Assembly (NCBI GenBank): GCA_020052515.1
Contig: JAGVOW010000070.1
Span: 1-32,772 of the forward strand
Length of the DNA stretch: 32,772 nucleotides
Source of the DNA: Brevinematales bacterium
GTDB taxonomy: Bacteria; Spirochaetota; Brevinematia; Brevinematales; JAOACQ01
Direction: 5' to 3'
A program made the position numbers and the translations under genes. Positions 24,890-32,772 of this stretch are shown one piece after another (position 1 is the stretch's first letter; the number at the start of each line of letters is the position of its first letter). Below the pieces are notes generated by a model. The model was not told the origin of the DNA and did no database searches. It worked only from the letters and a program-made list of their open reading frames with translations.

Positions 24890-27800
24890 ACAATATTTCC
24901 CTGATAGTTATCCTTCCAGCGGAGCTTACAGCTTCGATCCGCAGGCGGTGATTGCCGAAAGATGTTACCCGGCAGGGCGATGCGATGTCTCTATCATCCA
25001 ATTGGGCACGCAGTTCGCCATCTGTGTCAGCAGAATACTGAAAAATCACTTCTTCCTGATAAACCCCATAATCGTCAATACCGGCCACCGTTATTTTAGG
25101 AGCTCTTCCCCATTGATCCAGAGGAATGCCGCTGTAACCCGAAGACGCTCCCGCCACTATTTCCACGGTCTTTAATTTTTCTTTGTTATATAGAAGGAAA
25201 TCCTCTTTGAGAAAACGCGCGTTGTCGGCGCTGTAGAAAAAGAGATAATACCTTCCTGGTTTTAATGAGATAGGCCTTCCGTCAAACTTTCCCCATTTTA
25301 CAGAATCCCAGAAAACAGGGGTATTCCAGCCGATTAAGAAATAATAAGTGCCGGATATTCCCGAAGCGCTTTCATTGACTAATGGGTCCATCGCTTGAAA
25401 GCTAAAGGATGAACCGGTTAGTACTTCTATTTTCTGGCGATGGTTTCGATTAGTAATAATATTGGAGCCGATCACCAGGTAGGTGACAGGGGGTGTATTG
25501 TCTACTCCCAGCCACACGGCATCCTCGAGAGGGATGCTTCCGGCGCTTTTATCTTTTGCCCCTTTGATCCGCAGCACATAAGCGCCTTCCTCACAATCTT
25601 TCAAATCAATTGTTCTCATGGTGTTCTGGCGGGGATTTTTGATATCAAAAAGCTCTATAAAATTGGTCGGCACCAGCATCCTAGCAAGCGCCGCGTCAAT
25701 GGTTAAATTCTTTAATTTATTAGGTTTGCCGTTTGAATGCTTGTTTCTAAAGTTTTGCTCAAACTGCTGGAAAACGCTTTCCTCATTGGTTTCATCCTCC
25801 TGTAAAACAAGGCGGCTGAGCTCCTCGCGCGATTTATCCTCATCCGCCGGATAATCCGCACGAATCCAGAGCTTTTTGTGGAAGAAGAGATTGTTTGTGG
25901 ATGGATGCGCGAACGATAAAAGCGCGGAAGTATTGACCCATTCTTCTTTTGAAAAAGCGCTTTCATTGCCGGCGGTATCTTCCGAGGAAATTTGATAATG
26001 GTAAACGCCGCCTCTGGTAAAAGAATCAATGAAAAAGCTGTTTGTAGAAGAAGCTAAGAAATTATTGTTCCTGTAAATGTGGTAGTGGAGCAGGTCAGCG
26101 TCTTTTACGCCGCCCCATTCCAGATAAACATTCTGGCCGTCAAAGAGGTGCCGCAATTGTGCTGGAATCTGCGGCGGCGTAGAGTCGATTGAAAAACATA
26201 CAGCCGCGGAAGAGTAATTATTCGCGGCGTCCAGTGCCGACGCGGTTAGCTGGTAGATTCCCTCTTCCGAAATAGGGGGCAGGCTCCATTCGTAAGTACT
26301 ATTGGATAATGGATAAACCGTCATCTGAATCACGGGGGAACCATTTTTGTATAACTCTATTTGAGCTTTCGCCAATCCGCTGCCCGGCATTCTGTCCTGA
26401 AAAGAAACAATCGGGGAGAGATTGGTCTTTCCATATTTTCTATTGTTATCGATACCGCTGACGATCATATCAGGCGGCGTAAAATCCAGATTTACGCTCA
26501 TCGTTTTTATAACTTCGAAGTTACTGACATTGTCCACTGAAGCGTAACCCAAAATATTTTGCCCTTCATCTTGAATCGCTATCTCATTTGCGGGTAAAAT
26601 CAATTTTCCCTTCCAGATAAGAGTAGAAGCGATGCCGCTAGCTAATCCTAACGGAACATCCTCCGCGGTAAAACGTAAAGTTACAAAAGCGTTCGTCCAG
26701 CTTGAATTGGTATAATCGCAAATCGTCACCGGCGGTTCAGTGTCAATAATGATTGAAAAATTGTTTGTCGTACTTATGTTGCCGAGTTTGTCGATGGCAA
26801 AACAGGATAATTCATTTCTTCCCTGTGCCAGCGTCAAAACTAAGTTTGTTGATTCTGTTATCGCCCAGATATGATTGATCGAATAAAACAAATTGGACAG
26901 GCCGCTTGAGTAGCCGCTTTCACCTGCCGGATCAGAAGCGTTCAGAATAATTTTCAATTGGCCATTCCCAAAAAGAATTCCATTGTTTGTGTAAAGAAGG
27001 CCGGAGGTATTGAACCAAACAATCGGCGGCGTTGTATCCGGTATGGGAGAAATCATTACCAGTGAATTTGTCGCGCTGATATTGCCGGCGTTGTCCATAG
27101 CGAAGAATTGAATCGTATTTGTCCCCTCGGAATCAATCGAGAACTCGTTTGTCCGGAGCAGAATGCCGTTGATAATTGTATAAGTCGAATTTACGCCGCT
27201 CAGGCGGTCGGAAGAATTTATCTCAAATTTACTGCCAATCTGGCAGAAATGATTCCCATAGAGAGAGATAGTTTTTCCCGATTTCAACGCCCAGACGGTA
27301 AGCGGCGCTTCCCCATCCACAATGATGGAAAGGTTCTGGACAGCCGAGGCATTGCTGAGATGGTCCAGCGCGTAAAAGGCAACCATGTTGCTTTCCGCGG
27401 AAAAGCTGAGAGTATTTGTATAACAAGCAAAATCAGCGCCATTGGCCTGTTGATAGATCGCCAGGAGGCCGCTCTGAGAATCCTCAGCGCTGAGAGCAAG
27501 CTGAGAGGAAGGTAAGATATAAATCGCGCCGCTGGTAAAAGACGTGCCCTGTATTGCCCAATGAACAACCGGCGGCGTTTCATCTTTTATCAAAGCGAGT
27601 TGGTAGTGGATTTCCTCATTTCCCAGTTTGTCGACACTATAGAATTCCAGGCTGTCGTTTAAGTTAAAGCCGTAGATATTGGTGGAATTTATCCAGCCGC
27701 CGTTATTCAGGCGGTAGAATGTGTTTGAAACCCCGCAGCCGTAGTCACCGGCCAACAAACCGCAGGCCAGGATGCCTTTATAATAAATATTGGCGCCGTT

Positions 27801-30800
27801 TTCATAAAAGAGACCGTTCTTCTGCAGTACGGTGTAAGGCGGGACGGGATCCAGAAAAAAGCGGTTTGTCGTAATAGCCGAAGCGTTTCCGACATGATCG
27901 ACAGCGTAAGAGAGAACTTCATTCACGCCCGGCGTGTCCAAAATCAAGCCGGTAGAAAATAAATCGGCTGTCTGGTAGCTTCTTCCATTGTCGCCCGAAT
28001 AATAAAGCGTTGCCGTGCCGGATAGGTCATCGTTTGCTGTCAGGGCGATATGATTTTGAAACGGCACGTAAATATTGGAAGCGTCTGCCGCAAAGGGCGC
28101 TGAAACAACGCAGTTTAGAATGGGCGAAGTCCCGTCCGCCATAATGGAAAAGGATTTTGTGTCTTCTTTATTTCCCAGATTGTCAATGGAATAATAAGCG
28201 ATCGTATGAAAGCCCGAGTCAAAAGAGACACTATCGGAAGCTTTTTGAATCGAGTTAAACCCGGCTCCGTCAATGGACACGAAAGTATCCGCTACCGTGG
28301 AATATTCATCCCCGCTCGCGGCTAAAAAGTCAAAGACGCTTCCGCCGCGGACAAAATTTGTGGAATTTGCCTGATAGGCCATGCTCTCCCATGGCATACC
28401 GCTGATTTTTACAGCCGTGAGCGGCGGATGATTGTCAATGTTGATATTTCTTATTGCCATACTTTGATTGAGGGCCTGGTCCAGGGCTGTCACTTTGAGC
28501 GTGGTTTTACCCTGCAGATTTTTTGTGTCCAGAGTAAGTGCCCCGGAGAATGCCGAGTTAGTCTGAAACACCAGCGCGTCGTTTAAGTAAATACTGCCCT
28601 GCGCGAAACGCTCGTCGGAAAAAGCGCCGCTGAAGGATAGATTTTTGCTGTAAGCGCTGCCCTCAACGGGAGAATTGACCACACAGAGCGGCGGCGTCCG
28701 GTCTACATAAATGGCCAGGTTTTTTGAGGAGCCATTCCCCGCTTTGTCAAAAACGTTCAATTGCGCTTGATAGCCTGTCTCGGCCGGCAAACTCACCGAG
28801 GCTAAAACGCTTCCCGAAGGCAGGTTTCCCGGTAAAGGAAATGTGTTTGTCACAGCCTGGTTTATTATTAGCTGGTAAAAATCAGGATAAGCGTCCGAGA
28901 TGCTTCCTTTGATGGAAAGCGATGAAAGCCCTGTCCAGAGATCCTCCTCGTTTTCCAGAACGAGGGCCGGAGGGGTTTTGTCTATGGTAAAAGCTCCGCT
29001 ATTGGTCAGCGCTTTTCCATTAGCTGACGCGATTACGGTAAAAGAGGCAGCACCTTCCGCCATAGAAGCAATTTGTGTTCCGATTTCTACTGTATGAAAA
29101 CCGGCGGACGCGGTAGAATTGTAAACTGTATTTTCCACTCCGACACTGTCCTTCAGTTTCACGGCCGCGTTCGCGCTGTCATGGAGGCGGAAGGTGATCC
29201 GTCCCGTGTTCGTCGTCACATAGTCGCGGTCAATGGAAACCGCCGAGAGGAGATAATCCGCGCTGTTCATCACCTTGTTGGTCGTAAAGTCCTCCCGTGT
29301 GTTTCCCGCTTTATCGAAGGCGGAAAGCTTCAGGACAACCATGCTGCCGTCCGGCAGGGCAGATGTATCTAAAACGCCCAATGTATCCTGGTTTACCGGG
29401 GAAGCGGATTCTTTCAAGACTGTCCATGAAGAATTTCCTGATAATTGATAGCAGAGAGTGTATTTGTCGAAATAACTATCCCCAGCAGTTCCCTTGACCT
29501 TGACCAATCCTTCGATGTAGCTGATGCCCGCGTTGGGGTAATTGATCTCGGCGGCGAGGTTTTTGGGATTGTTTTGATGAAGATCAATGCGGTAAATGCC
29601 GTATTGGGTACCGACTCTACCGGCGAGGGTAATGGAATTGCCATCCTGGGAAAAGAAAACTTCTTTTGGTTTTGATTTTAACCCCCAATAATCCGGAAGC
29701 ACTGTACTTCCATAGACAGGATAGGTCTCTTTCCTCACCCTGTCATAAATGGAAAGCGAAGAGCTGTTCCATAACAGCAATTTTTTTTCGTCCAGGCTCA
29801 TGTCAAAAGGGTTTGCGCCTAGAAAACCCGTTAATTCCAAAACGGTTCTCTGGTCTATATTGACCTTATAAAGTTGTCCAAATGAATACCCATAATAGGA
29901 AGAATTATCTATCCATTTCAGAAAAGTACAATTACCTAATTGTGATGATGGAATAGCGGAAACATTCTGGTTGGAAAAAGTATAAATATATGTGTTCGAG
30001 CTGTCTTTCCAGATCAAGCGGCTGTCATCCAGCGAAAAGGCAATAAACTGGGGGAATGCTTCCAGATAGGCTTTTGGAATCGACAAAGCCGTTGAATTGG
30101 AAGTATTGACATCGCATAAATAAAATTGAACACCCTTTCTTTCTGTGTTAAGAGCCGGCCAGTTAATACTATTGTTCGTTGAGAGATAAATCAAGCACTT
30201 GTTTTTCAATGGGCTCTCGGCTTTTCCAAAACCCTGCGGTAATACCGCATAAGATTCCCAGTAGGTGCCCATGGACGGCCCAGAGTTGCCCAGATACGCG
30301 GTAATCTCTCTATAAACACTTTGGTTCGCCATATCCACTATTGTAAAATGGGCATAACGCGGCAATGGACTGCCAAAAGGATCTTTCCATGCATAAGGGT
30401 CGCTGTAGGCATAATATCTTTCATCGCCGGATAAGATCCCATTCATAAAACAGTACAACTCAATATTGGGCGAATTATTGGGCGACTTTATCTCTTTCTG
30501 ATTTTCAGCGTTTTCATCTGAGAGAAAACACGTCGGATCAGATAGGCCGCTAGTGTACCATGCAAAACTTTTGTACTGTCGGGAATAATAAAAATTTCCC
30601 TCATAATTTCCATAATAGTTATTAAGCGCTCTTAATAGCTTTAATTCCGAGGTATAAAGATTCGCTTCCTCCGCTTTATTGTTATCCACCACCAGCTTTT
30701 CTATTCGGCTGGATTCATTACCCACCTTGTCTATTGCCTTTACTTCCAGCGTGTATTCTCCGTCGGGGGCAATGGTACCGTCCGCTTTTCTGCCGTCCCA

Positions 30801-32772
30801 TACAATGGCTTGATTGGAGTTGGAAGCAAGCGTTTCATTGAATAGTACAGCTGTTTCTATGGACACACCGTCCAGTATCCTGGCTTTGAGAGTAGAGTTT
30901 TCATCGGCCGCGACGCTAAAACTGTAAGTATCCTGCGTACCCGGGCTGTCGATGGGGGAGAGGTAGGGGTTGCCTGTGCTCTGGAAAGTAAGAATGGGAG
31001 GGGTAGTATCTATTTCTATACTGATATTTGTCTGAGCGGAATCTATGCTGCCTTGATAGGCTTTTAAATTTAAGTTATATAGGCCATCTTCTAAAATATT
31101 GCCGACGCCATCCCTTCCCGGCCAATAAACGCGGTTTGTTCCTTTCGGGAAATTCCAGATGAACGCGCTTTTATCCGCGGATAAACAGACAGAGGCGGGT
31201 TCGGAAATTGAAAAATCAATAAAAGCGCCGGATGCAATCGGGTTGAAATACGGCAGAGTGTTTATCACATTTATCTGGATGGGGTAAAAATTGATGTAAA
31301 AGTTCGTCACGGCGGAACAGTTTCTCTCTGATAAAGACGTTCCTCTCAGAATGAGGGAATAACAGCCTTCCGGCAGAGTAAGGCCGGTAAAATTGTAAAG
31401 AAAAGTGCCGTTATTTTCATATTGGCCGCCGCCCAATGCGTAAGAATAGCCATTTCCCTCCAGGGAAAAATCCACATTCATTTTTTCGGAAACAGTAAAT
31501 TTCACCAATAAAAAAGCGTTTGACGGATGGATCGATTCTCTATAAACGCTGGAAACGCTGATGGCTGGAGAAGGTTTTACCTGAATGGGAATAGACTTGT
31601 TATCTATGTTAAAAGCCGAGTATTTTTCTACGGCGCTGAAGAACAGAGTGTAATTTCCGGGAGATAAAAATCTGCCGGCATTATCCTTCCCGTCCCAGAA
31701 CATTTCATGTCGGCCAGTCCAATCAAAACAGGAAACCTTGAGGTTCTTCACCTCTTTATTCTGAGCATTTTTGATTGACACGGAAACAAAGCCGTCTTCC
31801 GACAGGGAATAAGAAATAATATTGGTTAGATTATCTTCTCCCGATACAATGCCCATCGGGTCGGTCTGAATATCAAAAACAGAAGCGGTGATATTGTAGC
31901 TTTTCAGTCCCACATCATCGAGCACAGTGACGTCGCCGGTATAGCGGTCAAAGAAAAACCCATTGGGCGACCGCAGATTATAATCGCCTTCGCCGGGGGA
32001 AAGGAGGGCGCAGATGTATTGCCCATTTCTATATTTGTGAATATAACCCGTTTCATCGAGAACATAAATATTCTGGTAGTAATCAATATCTAAATCCATT
32101 GCTTTAATCGCGGGGTCAATGGGGTACTCGCTTACGTATTCGCCATTCCAATTGTAAATCAGTATCCTCTTTGAAGCCAATACATAAATCTGCCAGTCAT
32201 CGGCGCATACCGCGATAGGATAATCCTTGATGTCAAAATAGGTGTTGCTCTGATAGGAACTCACCGGGTTTAAATCCATATCATAGCGGTAAACCCTGGG
32301 TTCCATAGAACTGACCACCAGCACGGCGTTATTCCAGGAGTTAATATCAGCGGGGACATTGAAGGCGAAAGATTTCTGAAAAGTAAGCTCGCTCCCATTG
32401 TTCAGCAGGTAGGTCAAATTGTTTTTCCGGATATCCCCCACATAGACTCTGCCGTTGTCCGTAGCGAATAAAGAATAAGGGTCTTCCCAACTTCCGTTAT
32501 AACGCTTGACGCTTTGCCCCATGCTGTAAAACACGTCCGCCGAGGCCCTGTCCACAATGACAAAACTGCCGTAGTCGGAAATGTATCTGCAATATCCCCC
32601 CTTCCACATTTTATTGTAGATTTTGCCTCCCGCGAGCGCGATGTCGCCGAGGTAATAGCCGCTCGTCCCTCCGTTGTGGTCAAAACGCTTTTTGATCGTA
32701 AGCCCATCCGCTGGAATGAAGGAGTAGGAAATTTCAAAGGATAATGCAACAAAAAAAAGTAGAAAGAAAGCC
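24870..32772 (-). CDS. Giant exported protein with beta-propellers, Ig-like/OmpL47-type repeats and fibronectin III domain; 5' end beyond the window
   Basis: The reading frame is open from the stop at 24870 to the window edge, at least 2,633 residues. Upstream of the ATG at 32609 it continues in frame for 54 codons to AFFLLFFVALSFEIS, the end of a signal peptide, so the true start is just outside. Numbered from that ATG: ~1-250 an NHL/propeller-like region; ~260-645 FlgD-type Ig modules (WDGKDNAGRFLSPGNYTL, VWDGRKADGTIAPDGEYTL); ~650-1010 a second TolB-like propeller region; ~1010-2140 tandem Ig/OmpL47-like repeats, each opening with a D.TPP-type motif and ending in A.D..GN; ~2140-2235 fibronectin III; then a unique C-terminal part ending ILFRVERR. 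No LPXTG, T9SS tail or membrane anchor is seen. It is probably a surface or secreted adhesin-like protein; the ligand is unknown. Confidence 0.88.
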   Translation of the reverse strand, partial: AFFLLFFVALSFEISYSFIPADGLTIKKRFDHNGGTSGYYLGDIALAGGKIYNKMWKGGYCRYISDYGSFVIVDRASADVFYSMGQSVKRYNGSWEDPYSLFATDNGRVYVGDIRKNNLTYLLNNGSELTFQKSFAFNVPADINSWNNAVLVVSSMEPRVYRYDMDLNPVSSYQSNTYFDIKDYPIAVCADDWQIYVLASKRILIYNWNGEYVSEYPIDPAIKAMDLDIDYYQNIYVLDETGYIHKYRNGQYICALLSPGEGDYNLRSPNGFFFDRYTGDVTVLDDVGLKSYNITASVFDIQTDPMGIVSGEDNLTNIISYSLSEDGFVSVSIKNAQNKEVKNLKVSCFDWTGRHEMFWDGKDNAGRFLSPGNYTLFFSAVEKYSAFNIDNKSIPIQVKPSPAISVSSVYRESIHPSNAFLLVKFTVSEKMNVDFSLEGNGYSYALGGGQYENNGTFLYNFTGLTLPEGCYSLILRGTSLSERNCSAVTNFYINFYPIQINVINTLPYFNPIASGAFIDFSISEPASVCLSADKSAFIWNFPKGTNRVYWPGRDGVGNILEDGLYNLNLKAYQGSIDSAQTNISIEIDTTPPILTFQSTGNPYLSPIDSPGTQDTYSFSVAADENSTLKARILDGVSIETAVLFNETLASNSNQAIVWDGRKADGTIAPDGEYTLEVKAIDKVGNESSRIEKLVVDNNKAEEANLYTSELKLLRALNNYYGNYEGNFYYSRQYKSFAWYTSGLSDPTCFLSDENAENQKEIKSPNNSPNIELYCFMNGILSGDERYYAYSDPYAWKDPFGSPLPRYAHFTIVDMANQSVYREITAYLGNSGPSMGTYWESYAVLPQGFGKAESPLKNKCLIYLSTNNSINWPALNTERKGVQFYLCDVNTSNSTALSIPKAYLEAFPQFIAFSLDDSRLIWKDSSNTYIYTFSNQNVSAIPSSQLGNCTFLKWIDNSSYYGYSFGQLYKVNIDQRTVLELTGFLGANPFDMSLDEKKLLLWNSSSLSIYDRVRKETYPVYGSTVLPDYWGLKSKPKEVFFSQDGNSITLAGRVGTQYGIYRIDLHQNNPKNLAAEINYPNAGISYIEGLVKVKGTAGDSYFDKYTLCYQLSGNSSWTVLKESASPVNQDTLGVLDTSALPDGSMVVLKLSAFDKAGNTREDFTTNKVMNSADYLLSAVSIDRDYVTTNTGRITFRLHDSANAAVKLKDSVGVENTVYNSTASAGFHTVEIGTQIASMAEGAASFTVIASANGKALTNSGAFTIDKTPPALVLENEEDLWTGLSSLSIKGSISDAYPDFYQLIINQAVTNTFPLPGNLPSGSVLASVSLPAETGYQAQLNVFDKAGNGSSKNLAIYVDRTPPLCVVNSPVEGSAYSKNLSFSGAFSDERFAQGSIYLNDALVFQTNSAFSGALTLDTKNLQGKTTLKVTALDQALNQSMAIRNINIDNHPPLTAVKISGMPWESMAYQANSTNFVRGGSVFDFLAASGDEYSTVADTFVSIDGAGFNSIQKASDSVSFDSGFHTIAYYSIDNLGNKEDTKSFSIMADGTSPILNCVVSAPFAADASNIYVPFQNHIALTANDDLSGTATLYYSGDNGRSYQTADLFSTGLILDTPGVNEVLSYAVDHVGNASAITTNRFFLDPVPPYTVLQKNGLFYENGANIYYKGILACGLLAGDYGCGVSNTFYRLNNGGWINSTNIYGFNLNDSLEFYSVDKLGNEEIHYQLALIKDETPPVVHWAIQGTSFTSGAIYILPSSQLALSAEDSQSGLLAIYQQANGADFACYTNTLSFSAESNMVAFYALDHLSNASAVQNLSIIVDGEAPLTVWALKSGKTISLYGNHFCQIGSKFEINSSDRLSGVNSTYTIINGILLRTNEFSIDSEGTNTIQFFAMDNAGNISATNSLVMISPIPDTTPPIVWFNTSGLLYTNNGILFGNGQLKIILNASDPAGESGYSSGLSNLFYSINHIWAITESTNLVLTLAQGRNELSCFAIDKLGNISTTNNFSIIIDTEPPVTICDYTNSSWTNAFVTLRFTAEDVPLGLASGIASTLIWKGKLILPANEIAIQDEGQNILGYASVDNVSNFEVIKTMSVNLDFTPPDMIVSGIDNNRKYGKTNLSPIVSFQDRMPGSGLAKAQIELYKNGSPVIQMTVYPLSNSTYEWSLPPISEEGIYQLTASALDAANNYSSAAVCFSIDSTPPQIPAQLRHLFDGQNVYLEWGGVKDADLLHYHIYRNNNFLASSTNSFFIDSFTRGGVYHYQISSEDTAGNESAFSKEEWVNTSALLSFAHPSTNNLFFHKKLWIRADYPADEDKSREELSRLVLQEDETNEESVFQQFEQNFRNKHSNGKPNKLKNLTIDAALARMLVPTNFIELFDIKNPRQNTMRTIDLKDCEEGAYVLRIKGAKDKSAGSIPLEDAVWLGVDNTPPVTYLVIGSNIITNRNHRQKIEVLTGSSFSFQAMDPLVNESASGISGTYYFLIGWNTPVFWDSVKWGKFDGRPISLKPGRYYLFFYSADNARFLKEDFLLYNKEKLKTVEIVAGASSGYSGIPLDQWGRAPKITVAGIDDYGVYQEEVIFQYSADTDGELRAQLDDRDIASPCRVTSFGNHRLRIEAVSSAGRITIREILFRVERR

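Noticed and set aside
27108-29863. Several plus-strand ORFs of 60-135 codons opposite the giant gene.
   Set aside because: No ribosome-binding sites or recognisable domains; they are shadows of the long minus-strand coding sequence.
25712-32752. Minus-strand ORFs in other frames inside the giant gene, as possible signs of frameshift.
   Set aside because: The main frame is continuous and its domain series is uninterrupted, so no frameshift needs to be invoked.

Overview
This is a chromosomal, gene-dense bacterial window of fairly low GC. It is dominated by housekeeping genes (argS, tldD, mntP, purD, thiG, a pfkB-family kinase, murD, an RNase R-type gene, dapB, guaB, a recQ-type helicase, hisS), with a few unusual genes between them. 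A parvulin-type lipoprotein and a giant exported Ig-repeat protein suggest a diderm (Gram-negative-type) organism from a little-cultivated lineage. I cannot name the phylum: there is no rRNA or tRNA here. I saw no phage, insertion sequence, CRISPR array or conjugation gene.

Layout. 1-271: the 5' end of a DUF559-type gene (minus), a palindromic intergenic repeat and a promoter. 272-6405 (plus): a DUF486 membrane protein, argS, a large sensor-regulator (LacI-type sugar-binding fold, GAF/PAS-like region, LuxR helix-turn-helix), a small coiled-coil protein and tldD. 6409-11896 (minus): mntP, purD, an OLD-like ATPase/TOPRIM protein, thiG and a PfkB kinase. 11982-13316 (plus): murD. 13311-18015 (minus): a 96-aa ORF resembling the start of an M15 dipeptidase, a highly structured RNA-like region, a CvpA-like protein, a TerB-like protein, a short RNase R and a parvulin lipoprotein. 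18126-24889 (plus): dapB, guaB, a degenerate HD-GYP protein, a RecQ-type helicase, a small helical protein, a putative ~114-nt ncRNA and hisS. 24870-32772 (minus): one giant exported protein whose first codons lie beyond the window.

Genes are packed with small gaps and several overlaps: purD and mntP share one base, the RecQ-type gene and the next ORF overlap by 16 bases, and hisS and the giant gene overlap tail to tail by 20. Good sigma70-type promoters (TTGNNN, 16-17 bases, TATAAT-like) stand where transcription units should begin: before the DUF486 gene, the coiled-coil/tldD pair, the OLD-like gene, the CvpA-like gene, and divergently between ppiC and dapB.

The strongest candidates for undescribed biology are two structured RNAs. 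The minus-strand one (about 13620-13816) has a 13-bp closing helix, a possible pseudoknot and a competing hairpin that reaches a Shine-Dalgarno sequence, which looks like a riboswitch. The other (23460-23573) is a compact ncRNA with its own -10 box upstream of hisS. I could not match either to a family from memory. Also notable are the degenerate HD-GYP protein, the OLD-like gene placed in a purD-mntP transcription unit, and the receptor-like regulator with a LuxR output.
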